DNA from: a bacterium
GTDB lineage: Bacteria; Margulisbacteria; Marinamargulisbacteria; JAHFDA01
Assembly (NCBI GenBank): GCA_023249225.1
Contig: JAHFDA010000026.1
Location: 1,057 to 37,905 of the forward strand
Reading direction: 5' to 3'
Length of the DNA: 36,849 nucleotides
Below the pieces are notes generated by a model. That model worked only from the letters and a program-made list of their open reading frames with translations. It was not told where the DNA came from and did not search any database. This document shows positions 14,354 to 24,770 of this stretch, piece by piece; position 1 is the stretch's first letter, and each line of letters begins with the position of its first letter. The translations under genes and the position numbers were made by a program.

Positions 14354-15772
14354 ATGACTATTGTAACCACAGAAATCGAACAAGTATGGTCTATCATCAC
14401 CGAAGGACTCAAAGAACGCCTTTCTATGCCTGGTTATGAAACTTTTCTAGCAACTGCTGCGCCTATTTCATACTCCGATGGAGTGCTGGCACTGGCTGTG
14501 CCCAACCCATTTTCAAAAGAATGGCTAAAAGAACGTTGTGAGTCACACATCCTTCAAATTCTTCATGAAAAACTCCAGCAATCCGTGTTAATAGACCTTC
14601 ATATCCAAAAGTCCACGGCTCTCGTGTCCGACGATGAGGTGTACATCAGTCCCCAGGTCAGCGCACCTTCAGTTTCTGGAAACCCAGTTTCACCGCCTGT
14701 CGCTGCTGGCCATCATTTCGGTCAACAAAATTACCCGCCTACCCATCTCAACCCCAAATATACCTTTGAAACTTATGTCGAAGGCAACAACAACCGCATG
14801 GCACATGCTGCTGCTGTGGCAGTGTCTCAAGCACCTGCGCGCGCTTATAATCCCCTTTTCATTTATGGGGGTGTCGGCTTGGGCAAAACCCATCTAATGC
14901 AGGCCATTGGACAAAAAACCTTGCAGCTTAACCCCAAACTAAAAGTCACTTACGTCAGCACAGAACAATTTACCAACGATCTGATCAATGCCATCAAAGA
15001 CAAGCAAAATCATTTATTCCGCAGTATTTACCGCAGCACCGACATTTTGTTGATTGACGACATTCAATTCATCGCCGGTAAAGAACGCACGCAGGAAGAA
15101 TTTTTTCACACGTTTAATACCCTTTACGAAAACAACAAGCAAATTGTGATCTCCTCCGACCGGCCTTCGCACGATATCCCTACGCTCGAAGATCGTTTGC
15201 GCTCACGTTTTGAGTGGGGCTTAACGGTCGATATCCAGCCCCCCGACCTCGAAACCCGCATGGCCATTCTTAAAAAGAAAGCTGATCAAGAAAATGTTGA
15301 TTTGGGAAATGATGTGCTTGAGTATCTGGCCGGCCAAATTCCGTCTAATATTCGCGAGCTCGAGGGCGCACTCACGCGTCTGCTGGCCTGCTCTTCTTTG
15401 TTCAAGCGCCCCATCGATATGGAATTCACCATGGACACGATTAAAACCATGTTCAAGCCCTCACAGCGCAAGCCCGTCACCATTCCAGCCATCATGCGTG
15501 CGGTATCCGAAGAATGTGGTGTCACCACCGAAGATTTATGCAAAAAAAATCGCACCAAAGAACTGGCCCATGCCCGCCAAGTGGCTATGTATCTGGCCCG
15601 GGAACTTACCAAAAGCAGTTTGCCCAAAATTGGCGATAGTTTTGGTGGGCGCGATCACACCACCGTTATGTATGCCTGCGACCGCATCAAAGAAGAGTTG
15701 CAGAGCGACCAAAACCTTAAACATATCATCGACCACATTATCCACAGACTTGAGCACAGCACCGCTGAATAA
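14354..15772 (+). CDS. dnaA: Chromosomal replication initiator protein DnaA
   Basis: A AAA+ ATPase that binds DnaA boxes, opens oriC and recruits the helicase. I chose the ATG at 14354 (472 aa) over an upstream GTG at 14315. GGAAGG precedes it at a good distance, and the product starts MTIVTTEIEQVW, like typical DnaA domain I. Domain II is a short P/S/V-rich linker. Domain III begins at NPKYTFETYVEG, with Walker A GGVGLGKTH (~172-180), Walker B LLIDDIQF and sensor/arginine motifs (EDRLRSRFEWG). Domain IV contains GGRDHTTVMYA, the DnaA-box recognition signature. A perfect DnaA box lies in its last codons. Confidence 0.97.
   Translation: MTIVTTEIEQVWSIITEGLKERLSMPGYETFLATAAPISYSDGVLALAVPNPFSKEWLKERCESHILQILHEKLQQSVLIDLHIQKSTALVSDDEVYISPQVSAPSVSGNPVSPPVAAGHHFGQQNYPPTHLNPKYTFETYVEGNNNRMAHAAAVAVSQAPARAYNPLFIYGGVGLGKTHLMQAIGQKTLQLNPKLKVTYVSTEQFTNDLINAIKDKQNHLFRSIYRSTDILLIDDIQFIAGKERTQEEFFHTFNTLYENNKQIVISSDRPSHDIPTLEDRLRSRFEWGLTVDIQPPDLETRMAILKKKADQENVDLGNDVLEYLAGQIPSNIRELEGALTRLLACSSLFKRPIDMEFTMDTIKTMFKPSQRKPVTIPAIMRAVSEECGVTTEDLCKKNRTKELAHARQVAMYLARELTKSSLPKIGDSFGGRDHTTVMYACDRIKEELQSDQNLKHIIDHIIHRLEHSTAE
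15738..15746 (+). promoter_or_regulatory. Perfect DnaA box within the 3' end of dnaA
   Basis: TTATCCACA, the full consensus, overlaps the codons for the last residues of DnaA. It stands at the left end of the dnaA-dnaN gap, which contains further near matches. It is the best single box close to the gap. Perfect boxes also occur by chance in coding sequence of this window (8660-8668, 10733-10741, 19201-19209), so one box alone proves little. Confidence 0.5.
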
Positions 15773-16007
15773 CATGTGTACAAATCAGCCCTTTAATTAT
15801 TCCGCTTACTTTTCCACATTCTCAACGGATTTATACCAATCTAATACACAAACCCATCAAAGTCATTTTTATGATCACCATAAGCAAATTTTGCCTTATC
15901 CCTGTATTCACAGGCTCTACTACTATGACGACTAATTAAAAAAATAAAAAGCTTTAAAAGCCTTGCTGTGTGTAAGGTGGTTTAATTAATAATGAGGAGG
16001 AAAATTT
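15773..16007. other. Non-coding dnaA-dnaN gap, candidate oriC with AT-rich tract
   Basis: A 235-bp AT-rich gap. It holds near-consensus DnaA boxes TGTGTACAA (15775-15783, reverse), TTTTCCACA (15810-15818) and TGTGTGTAA (15967-15975, reverse), next to the perfect box at 15738. There are strongly AT-rich runs at ~15935-15960 and ~15977-15992 that could act as an unwinding element. A small hairpin, CCTGT-ATTC-ACAGG, lies at 15901-15914. The gap ends with the strong dnaN Shine-Dalgarno (GAGGAGG, 7 nt before the ATG). A dnaA-dnaN origin is common in bacteria, so this and the upstream gap could form a bipartite oriC. Confidence 0.55.
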
Positions 16008-17156
16008 ATGTTATTTAAATGCTCGGTAGAAGAATTTTCAAATGCGATTCAAACCGTTGAGCGTGGTGTTGCGCAACGCAGCACCATTCCCGTGCTTTCA
16101 AATATTTATCTTGAGGCACGGTCAGACCACACGCTGATTTTGGCAGCAAATTCTCTTGATATGGGAATTCAGGTTGAACTTAAGGCAGAGGTAAAAAAAC
16201 CTGGCCGGGTATTGGCTCCGTCTAAAATTATTTCTGGAATTGCCACTAAGCTTCCCCACGGAGAACTTACTTTTGAGTCCAGTCCCCAACACCACATTCG
16301 TGTCGAGGCAGCATCAAGCAAATTTGTGGTGCATGGCTTGGGCGCCGAAGAATTTCCTCAATTGGTGCTACCCAAGCAACCTACGCGTTGTGAGCTACCT
16401 TCTGCCACGCTGGTGTCCATGCTGCGTCAAACCATTTTTGCAGTGAGTACCGACGAAAGTAAGCCGTTTTTAAATGGAATTCTTTTTGAAGGAAGTGAGA
16501 ACGGTCTTAAATTAGTGGCCACTGACGGATATCGCCTGGCATTACGTTCAGAACAGCTGCCCTTGCGTGACAAGTTTAAAGTGATTATCCCATCAAGGGC
16601 AGTCAATGAGGCGCTCAAACTGATATTGGCCTATCCCGATGAGGAGCATGTTGTGATCGAGCTATCCTCGGATCTTGTGGTATTCAAAGTGGCCCAGGTG
16701 GTGGTGGTCAGCCGCTTGATTCAAGGGCAGTTTCCGGACTATCAACTGGTTATTCCGGCGCAAAGCGACACCAAGATCAGTTTGCCACGCCGGGTTTTTC
16801 AAGAATCCGCCGAACGTTGTTCCGTAGTGGCCAGTAGAAGCAACAACATCATTGTGCTGGAACTTTCTGAAGACCACCTGTTACTTTCGGCCAATACGCC
16901 CGAAGTCGGTGATGCCAGTGAAATGGTTAAAGTAGAGGTAAAGGGCATCAATAAAAATAAAATTAGTTTTAATGTGCGCCTGCTGCTAGAGATCCTAAAA
17001 AATATGCCAGAGGGAGATATTCAACTGGAGTTATCGCGCCGCTTGTCCCCGGGTGTGTTGCGACCCAAGGGCCAGGAAAATCAGTTCCTGTATATCATTA
17101 TGCCCATTAAGACTGCCGAGCCAGTCGAAGCTGAACGGGAGCTGGTGACGGCCTAG
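16008..17156 (+). CDS. dnaN: DNA polymerase III sliding clamp, beta subunit
   Basis: The ring-shaped processivity factor that tethers polymerase III and other DNA enzymes to the template. The 382-residue length fits three clamp domains. Recognisable stretches are the N-terminal RGVAQRSTIPVLSNIYLEA, FAVSTDESKPFLNGILFE in the middle domain, VATDGYRLAL, and a C-terminal end reading LYIIMPIKT, which resembles the clamp end YVIMPMR of other species. The last ~14 residues are an acidic tail. A strong GAGGAGG lies 7 nt before the ATG. recF follows with no gap. Confidence 0.97.
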   Translation: MLFKCSVEEFSNAIQTVERGVAQRSTIPVLSNIYLEARSDHTLILAANSLDMGIQVELKAEVKKPGRVLAPSKIISGIATKLPHGELTFESSPQHHIRVEAASSKFVVHGLGAEEFPQLVLPKQPTRCELPSATLVSMLRQTIFAVSTDESKPFLNGILFEGSENGLKLVATDGYRLALRSEQLPLRDKFKVIIPSRAVNEALKLILAYPDEEHVVIELSSDLVVFKVAQVVVVSRLIQGQFPDYQLVIPAQSDTKISLPRRVFQESAERCSVVASRSNNIIVLELSEDHLLLSANTPEVGDASEMVKVEVKGINKNKISFNVRLLLEILKNMPEGDIQLELSRRLSPGVLRPKGQENQFLYIIMPIKTAEPVEAERELVTA

Positions 17157-18269
17157 GTGTTTATTGAAAGCATTGAGTTAAACGCCTTTCGAAACTTTAC
17201 ACAATTTTCAAAAGAGTTTCGCGATGGTCTTGTATTGCTCACAGGGCCTAATGGGGTCGGAAAAACCAATGTTCTTGAAGGTATTTCGTTTTTAGCGCGA
17301 GGACGCATGTTGCAGGAAGCGCTCGAATACCGGCATGTTGTTAAATGGGGTGAACGGCACAGCAGGCTGGCGGCAATCTTTACCAATAGCCGTAGTTTTT
17401 CGACCCAGGTGGCGGTAGAACTGGGCTTGGCGGGTGTCGAAAAGGTTTTATTAAATGGCAAGCCTGTGGGGCGCTTGAGTGCTTTGCTCGGAAAAGTTCC
17501 CCTGCTTTATCTGGGGCCAGAAGATATTGCCCTGTTTTCAGGCTCACCTCGGCTGCGGCGTAAGTTTTTGGACACGGTTTTGTCCCAATGGGACCCAGAA
17601 TATCTTTATGCCCTGGTCCGTTATCAACGTGCGCGGCGCCAGCGTACTCTAGCCTTGGCGCAAAGCCCACTCACGGCACGCAGTTTTGTGCCCACGCTGA
17701 TCAACGAGGGCTTTGTGCTCACCTGCAAACGCCTGGCCTTTGTGGCAGACATCCGGACAGCCTTTGATGAACTTATTAAAGATTTGCTGATGCTTAAAGA
17801 TGCGCCCGTACTCGAATATAAAAGTGCGGTGCAGTCCAACCTTGCCGAGGCAGGGCCCGGCTTTGATACTTATGCCCAGGCTTGTGAACGTAGCTTTGAA
17901 CAAGCGAGCGTCGGATTGATGGAGTCAGGCCCGCACCGCGATGATCTGCGGCTGCGGATTTTGGATGGACGCTCTTTTCGTGACACGGCTTCGCAGGGCG
18001 AATTGCGGGCGGCAGCGGTGGCGCTAAAGCTGGCCGAGTTATTGTGGGTCGAACACAAAGCGGGCGAAAAAGCCATCGTCATGATTGATGAGGCCCTGCA
18101 CGAACTTGAAAGTGCGCGGCAATTTAAGGTGTTGGCATGGGTCGCGCGCGAGCGCCAGGTGCTGTGGGCCGGCACACAAGCACCCGAGGCACTCCAGCGC
18201 TTAACGCATCAGGGACAAGCTTGTCAGACGATTGCGCTGACGCATGTGACGCCGGTTGCGGCAAGTTAA
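17157..18269 (+). CDS. recF: DNA replication and repair protein RecF
   Basis: An SMC-like ATPase that loads RecA at gaps via RecOR. Features: an N-terminal FIESIELNAFRNF strand, Walker A GPNGVGKTN (30-38), an ABC-type signature SQGELRAAAVALKLAE near residue 281, and Walker B VMIDEALHELE. The start is a GTG directly after the dnaN stop (TAG then GTG), implying translational coupling. At 370 aa it is of usual length. The signature has SQGE, as in RecF. It is followed 2 nt later by the dciA-like gene. Confidence 0.95.
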   Translation: MFIESIELNAFRNFTQFSKEFRDGLVLLTGPNGVGKTNVLEGISFLARGRMLQEALEYRHVVKWGERHSRLAAIFTNSRSFSTQVAVELGLAGVEKVLLNGKPVGRLSALLGKVPLLYLGPEDIALFSGSPRLRRKFLDTVLSQWDPEYLYALVRYQRARRQRTLALAQSPLTARSFVPTLINEGFVLTCKRLAFVADIRTAFDELIKDLLMLKDAPVLEYKSAVQSNLAEAGPGFDTYAQACERSFEQASVGLMESGPHRDDLRLRILDGRSFRDTASQGELRAAAVALKLAELLWVEHKAGEKAIVMIDEALHELESARQFKVLAWVARERQVLWAGTQAPEALQRLTHQGQACQTIALTHVTPVAAS

Positions 18270-18271
18270 GC

Positions 18272-19021
18272 ATGGCCAGGCCCGAATCTGTATTTGAAAT
18301 CCTAAAAAAGATCTCCGGGAGCGACCCGGTTTTAAGATCCTTGCTTAAAGAGGAACAGCTCAAAATCCATTGGCAGAGCCTGGTCGGAAAAAAACTGTCC
18401 GAGCATAGCCAACCGGACAAGGTTAAAGGCGAGGTGCTGTGGGTACGCACTGAACATCCGGCCTGGGGCCAGGAGCTGTTGTTTTTAAAGCAGCACATCC
18501 TTGGCAAGTTGAGCGAGCTCGACAGCCGCTACGCGCGAGTAAAAGATATCCGCTTTCTACAAAGTGTCTCTCTGGTTCAAGGAGTTGAAAAAACCGAAGA
18601 TGCCAGCGTTAGTATCCCAAAGCAACCCTGTCGGCACTGTGGATTTTTATCAGAGACGGCGGAATGCGCTTTGTGCCGCAATAGCCAGTACGAACGTGAA
18701 AAATCCAAACTTGCGGCCCTGTTTTTAGAAGCACCGTGGCTGAACTGGGAGCAGTACATTAAATACTATCCCAAGGCGACCCTGACAGCAGATGATTTTT
18801 CTGAAATCAGGCGCAACATGATGCACCGTTTAAAGGATGATTTAGACCGCTGGCGCTTTGAATTTTCGAGAAATGGCAGCAGTCCTTTGGGACGCGAAAA
18901 AGCAAGAAAAATAGCGGTTTTATATGCTACAATTAAGCTTGCGCGCAGGCCCGATAATTTATCCCCACAGGATGTCAGAGGGGCCTTGGGAAGTTGGCGT
19001 TTTGATGCCCTTTTTAAATAA
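18272..19021 (+). CDS. dciA: DciA/DUF721 family protein with added zinc ribbon and C-terminal domain
   Basis: DciA-type (DUF721) proteins are the ancestral loaders of the DnaB helicase and are often coded near recF and gyrB. The start is the ATG at 18272 (249 aa), 2 nt after recF; a longer frame opening inside recF is antisense-like composition and is rejected. Residues ~1-98 match the DUF721 pattern (LKIHWQSLVGKKLSEHSQP, GEVLWVRTEHPAWGQELLFL). Residues 120-135 form a zinc ribbon C-x2-C-x8-C-x2-C (C120, C123, C132, C135). Residues ~140-249 are an additional helical, basic region (FSEIRRNMMHRLKDDLDRW) that I do not recognise. The helicase-loader role is inferred from the family. Confidence 0.82.
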   Translation: MARPESVFEILKKISGSDPVLRSLLKEEQLKIHWQSLVGKKLSEHSQPDKVKGEVLWVRTEHPAWGQELLFLKQHILGKLSELDSRYARVKDIRFLQSVSLVQGVEKTEDASVSIPKQPCRHCGFLSETAECALCRNSQYEREKSKLAALFLEAPWLNWEQYIKYYPKATLTADDFSEIRRNMMHRLKDDLDRWRFEFSRNGSSPLGREKARKIAVLYATIKLARRPDNLSPQDVRGALGSWRFDALFK

Positions 19022-19039
19022 GAAAGACCAGTGAAATAG

Positions 19040-21097
<2,058 letters not shown>

Positions 21098-21099
21098 CC

Positions 21100-23550
21100 A
21101 TGGCTGAAAAACAATCCGATCTTTTTAAGGATCGTAACTTAAAGGCTATTGATATTACGGATGAAATTCGTACCTCCTACATGAATTACTCCATGTCGGT
21201 GCTGGTGGGCCGGGCCCTTCCGGATGTACGTGACGGCCTTAAACCGGTGCATCGGCGAATCTTGTATGCCATGCATGAACAAGGTTTTACCGCCGACAAG
21301 CCGTATAAAAAAAGCGCCCGTATTGTGGGCGAAGTGCTGGGCAAATATCACCCGCATGGCGATACGGCGGTGTACGACAGTCTGGTGCGCATGGCCCAAA
21401 ATTTTTCGCTGCGTTACCCGCTGATCGATGGTCAAGGTAACTTTGGCTCGGTAGACGGCGATAATGCCGCAGCCATGCGTTATACCGAAGCGCGCATGCA
21501 CCGTATCGGCATGGAAATGCTCGATGACATCCGCAAAGAAACGGTCGATTTTGTGCCAAATTTTGATGAGTCGCTGCAAGAGCCTACGGTGTTGCCGGGA
21601 CGCTTACCGGCCCTGTTGGTCAATGGCACGTCGGGTATTGCCGTAGGCATGGCCACCAGTATTCCGCCGCATAATTTATCTGAAGTGATCGACGCAATTC
21701 AAGCCCTGATTGACAATTCAGATATTGAAATCAAAGAACTGTTAAAACACATCAAAGGCCCGGATTTTCCGACGGGCGGGGTGATTTGCGGGCGCGCAGG
21801 CCTTAAAGAGGCTTACGCCACTGGACGCGGCAAGGTGATCTTGCGGGGAGTCAGTAAAGTAGAAGAAAGTAAAAAAGGCGACAAGCAAGCTATTGTGATC
21901 ACCGAAATTCCATATCAAGTTAACAAGGCATCGCTGATCATAAAAATCGCTGAACTGGTCAACGAGAAAAAACTTAAAGGCGTGGGCGACTTGCGCGACG
22001 AATCTGACCGCAAGGGTATGCGCATTTATATCGAAGTTAAGCGTGACTCTAGCCCGGAAATTGTTTTAAACCAGCTCTACAAGCACACACCGCTTCAGAA
22101 CACATTTAGTTGTAATTTTATTGCCCTCGACGACGGGGTGCCGCGGCAGCTGAACCTAAAACAAATGCTCGAGCGTTACCGCGACCACCGCGTACAAGTC
22201 ATTACGCGGCGTACCCAGTTTGACCTGCGCAAGGCCGAAGAGCGCATGCATATTGTCGAAGGTTTGCGCATTGCGGTACAAAACATCGACGCCGTTATTA
22301 AGATTATCCGCAAGTCCAAAGATACGGCTGAAGCGCGCGAAGCGCTGATGAAACAGTTTAAGCTTAGTGAAATTCAATCCAATGCCATTTTGGATATGCG
22401 CCTTGCAAAACTCACCAGCCTTGAAATCGACAACCTAGAAAAAGAACATAAAGAACTGTCTGACAAAATCAAGGATTTGCAAGACATCTTAAAGCGCAAA
22501 GAGCGTGTGCTTAAAATCATCGTGAGCGAACTGGCCGAACTCAAAGAACGTTATGGTGACAAGCGGCGCACCGGTTTTGCCGAAGAAGCGCGCGAGCTGT
22601 CGATGGATGAACTGGTCGAAGAAGAAACAGTGGCCGTGATTATGACCAAGCAAGGCTTTGTCAAACGCCTGCCGATTGACGCGTTTCGCAGCCAGTTGCG
22701 TGGCGGACGCGGTGTCAATGCCATGGCCACGCGTGAAGAAGACATCATTGAAAAGCTTTTTATTACGTCGACGCATAGTTATCTTTTGTGCTTTACCAAT
22801 TGGGGCAAAGCCTACCGCTTTAAGGTCTATGACGTGCCCGATGCCAGCCGTCAGAGCAAGGGCATTTCGCTGGCAAACGTGCTGCAGCTTAAAAAAGACG
22901 AGCGTGTCACGGCGGCGGCGGCGGTGGATAACTTTGAAGATGAAAAAACATTATTGGTGATGGCCACGCGTATGGGCACCGTTAAAAAAGTATCAGTCAA
23001 TGATTTTCGCAATCTGCGCAATGTGGGTATCACGGCCATTACGCTCGACCAAAACGACGAACTCCTTTTTGTGTCCAAGTCTACCGGCGATCGTGACGTG
23101 TTTTTGGCAAGCTATGGCGGCATGGTCATTCGTTTTGCCGAAAAAGACGTGCGCCAAATGGGCCGCAATGCGCGGGGTGTGCGTGGAATAAAACTTAAAA
23201 AAGACGATCAAGTGGTATCCATGGACATCGTCGAAGACAAGTCGCAGTTTTTTGTCATTACCTCAAGCGGGCGCGGCAAAAACACGCCGATATCCGAATA
23301 CCGTGCCCAAGGCCGCGGGGGCCAGGGTGTGCGTTTGATTACTTTAAAGGGCAAGGACAAGGTGGCCGCCGCGCGCGTGGTAAAAACAGGCGATGAGCTT
23401 TTAGTCATCACCGAAAACGGAACCGTGTCGCGCCAAAAAATCGGCAATATCTCGGTCCAGGGCCGCCAGGCCATGGGCGTGCGTGTGCAGCGCGTTGACG
23501 AAGGCGACCAGGTGGTGGCTATTGGACGCGTGATGACGGAAGAAATTTAA
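21100..23550 (+). CDS. gyrA: DNA gyrase subunit A
   Basis: The DNA-cleaving subunit of gyrase, 816 aa. The catalytic tyrosine is Y128 in [10 protein letters not shown]. The quinolone-resistance region [13 protein letters not shown] has threonine (T89) where E. coli has S83 and keeps the acidic D93 at the D87 position. The coiled-coil region with [14 protein letters not shown] leads to the beta-pinwheel C-terminal domain, whose GyrA box reads QLRGGRG rather than the canonical QRRGGKG, which still supports gyrase rather than ParC. The stop is followed 22 nt later by an accessory gene. Confidence 0.97.
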   Translation: MAEKQSDLFKDRNLKAIDITDEIRTSYMNYSMSVLVGRALPDVRDGLKPVHRRILYAMHEQGFTADKPYKKSARIVGEVLGKYHPHGDTAVYDSLVRMAQNFSLRYPLIDGQGNFGSVDGDNAAAMRYTEARMHRIGMEMLDDIRKETVDFVPNFDESLQEPTVLPGRLPALLVNGTSGIAVGMATSIPPHNLSEVIDAIQALIDNSDIEIKELLKHIKGPDFPTGGVICGRAGLKEAYATGRGKVILRGVSKVEESKKGDKQAIVITEIPYQVNKASLIIKIAELVNEKKLKGVGDLRDESDRKGMRIYIEVKRDSSPEIVLNQLYKHTPLQNTFSCNFIALDDGVPRQLNLKQMLERYRDHRVQVITRRTQFDLRKAEERMHIVEGLRIAVQNIDAVIKIIRKSKDTAEAREALMKQFKLSEIQSNAILDMRLAKLTSLEIDNLEKEHKELSDKIKDLQDILKRKERVLKIIVSELAELKERYGDKRRTGFAEEARELSMDELVEEETVAVIMTKQGFVKRLPIDAFRSQLRGGRGVNAMATREEDIIEKLFITSTHSYLLCFTNWGKAYRFKVYDVPDASRQSKGISLANVLQLKKDERVTAAAAVDNFEDEKTLLVMATRMGTVKKVSVNDFRNLRNVGITAITLDQNDELLFVSKSTGDRDVFLASYGGMVIRFAEKDVRQMGRNARGVRGIKLKKDDQVVSMDIVEDKSQFFVITSSGRGKNTPISEYRAQGRGGQGVRLITLKGKDKVAAARVVKTGDELLVITENGTVSRQKIGNISVQGRQAMGVRVQRVDEGDQVVAIGRVMTEEI

Positions 23551-23572
23551 CCCGCAACTTTTTTAGCACAAC

Positions 23573-24757
23573 GTGAAAGAGAAACGTATTAAAAAAATGG
23601 CCCTGGGTGGGCGGACCGGGTCTTTTAATGCCAAGAAAAGCCTGTTTGGTGAATGGAAGACCACGCTGGGTTTTATGGCACGGGGAATTTTATTTATCGT
23701 CGGTCTTTTTACCCTCGACCACAGTTTAAAATTTTTACTCCACCCTCTTTTTCAACGTGCTCTCATATTCGATGAGTATTCGGGCAACATGGCACACCTG
23801 GCAGCCAAGTCTGAAGCGGATATTTATGTGTTTGGCGACTCGCGCGCCCAAAGTTTCTACGACCCGGATATTATTCAAAAAGTAACCGGCCAAACGGTGT
23901 TTAACGGAGGCCTCCCAGCCCGGTATATGCTGTACTACAGCATGGCAGCCACGCTGATTGAGCGACATCATCATGCCAAGTATTACGTCATCAACATTTC
24001 TCTCAACGAATTTGAACATCGCAATATTGAACAACGTATACTGCCTGATATAAGCGCGTTTTTGCCGTACCAAAATGAGTTGAGTTGCTATCAAGAAGTT
24101 CTGGGAAAACTAAAAGAATACGCTGTGACCTTGCCATTGAAAGAGTATATTGGACTGCAATTTGCACTTGCAAAATATACACATATTGTTGCTTACCGAT
24201 ACAACCGCAGTATGGTGCCGATCTTACGTCAGGCCATGGGACAATTGCCTGAAAGCAAAAATGGATTCATTCCACAGCTTGGTATGTTGTCACCAAGTTC
24301 CAAAGCACTTCCAGCACTCGCATTAGAACCTGAATTAGATGCCTATGCCATTGAAGTATTTGTTGATTTTATTAAACGATCCCAGGAAAACGGCATCCAT
24401 ATCATTTTGTGCATTGGCCCAGCCTATCGGCAATCCAATGATTTTAAGCTGAATGCAATTGAACAGCGCAATTTACTTTTAACCCGTGAGCTAGCCCAAA
24501 TTATGAATGTTCCTATGATTGAACTATTTGAGTCAGATTATAGTGAGTTTTGTGACCCCAGAAATTATAGCGATGTGTTTCATCTCAACCGCAAGGGCGC
24601 CACTATTTTTAGCCAAATATTTGCGGAAAAATTTATGGAATTATTGGCAATCCGCAACCCCGAAGAATATCGGCATTCACCCTTTTTTCCTAAAATCAGG
24701 CGCGAACAATATTTGGAACAAGTTCCGTTTTTAGTTGAAAGTAGGGGACATTCATGA
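23573..24757 (+). CDS. Membrane-anchored SGNH/GDSL-hydrolase-like protein
   Basis: 394 residues from a GTG start. An in-frame ATG at 23597 is an alternative, and neither has a good Shine-Dalgarno. After a basic N-terminus a single membrane helix spans ~32-50, so the rest should be periplasmic. Block I of the SGNH fold is YVFGDSRAQS (nucleophile S90). A block-V-like D334-x-x-H337 in SDVFHLNRKGA supplies the remaining catalytic pair. Such membrane-tethered SGNH proteins often add or remove acyl groups on cell-surface polysaccharides (the DltD and AlgX/AlgJ types), but there are no polysaccharide genes beside it, so the substrate is unknown. The second half looks richer in A and T than gyrA, a hint of different origin. 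It ends inside a 32-bp palindrome. Confidence 0.68.
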   Translation: MKEKRIKKMALGGRTGSFNAKKSLFGEWKTTLGFMARGILFIVGLFTLDHSLKFLLHPLFQRALIFDEYSGNMAHLAAKSEADIYVFGDSRAQSFYDPDIIQKVTGQTVFNGGLPARYMLYYSMAATLIERHHHAKYYVINISLNEFEHRNIEQRILPDISAFLPYQNELSCYQEVLGKLKEYAVTLPLKEYIGLQFALAKYTHIVAYRYNRSMVPILRQAMGQLPESKNGFIPQLGMLSPSSKALPALALEPELDAYAIEVFVDFIKRSQENGIHIILCIGPAYRQSNDFKLNAIEQRNLLLTRELAQIMNVPMIELFESDYSEFCDPRNYSDVFHLNRKGATIFSQIFAEKFMELLAIRNPEEYRHSPFFPKIRREQYLEQVPFLVESRGHS

Positions 24758-24770
24758 ATGTCCCCTACTT
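24739..24770. repeat. Perfect 32-bp palindrome containing the stop codons of two convergent genes
   Basis: AAGTAGGGGACATTCA is followed directly by its exact reverse complement, giving two 16-nt arms with no loop. The TGA of the SGNH gene (24755-24757) and the TAG of the phosphatase-HD gene (24765-24767, minus) both lie inside. The GTAGGGG...CCCCTAC ends are like those of dispersed REP/MITE-type palindromes in environmental bacteria. It could serve as a bidirectional transcription stop, although no T-run follows. On either reading it contributes the last few residues of both proteins. Confidence 0.8.

Noticed and set aside
18137-18271. 45-residue N-terminal extension of the DciA-like protein
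   Set aside because: It lies inside recF in another frame, is low-complexity Gly/Ala/Arg sequence, and the ATG at 18272 just after recF fits the family.
22909-22925. GCG-rich run in gyrA
   Set aside because: It encodes a short alanine stretch in the C-terminal domain and looks like ordinary codon use, not a meaningful repeat.
24739-24770. Palindrome as the end of an insertion sequence
   Set aside because: No transposase frame lies nearby, and no second terminal copy was seen in the window.
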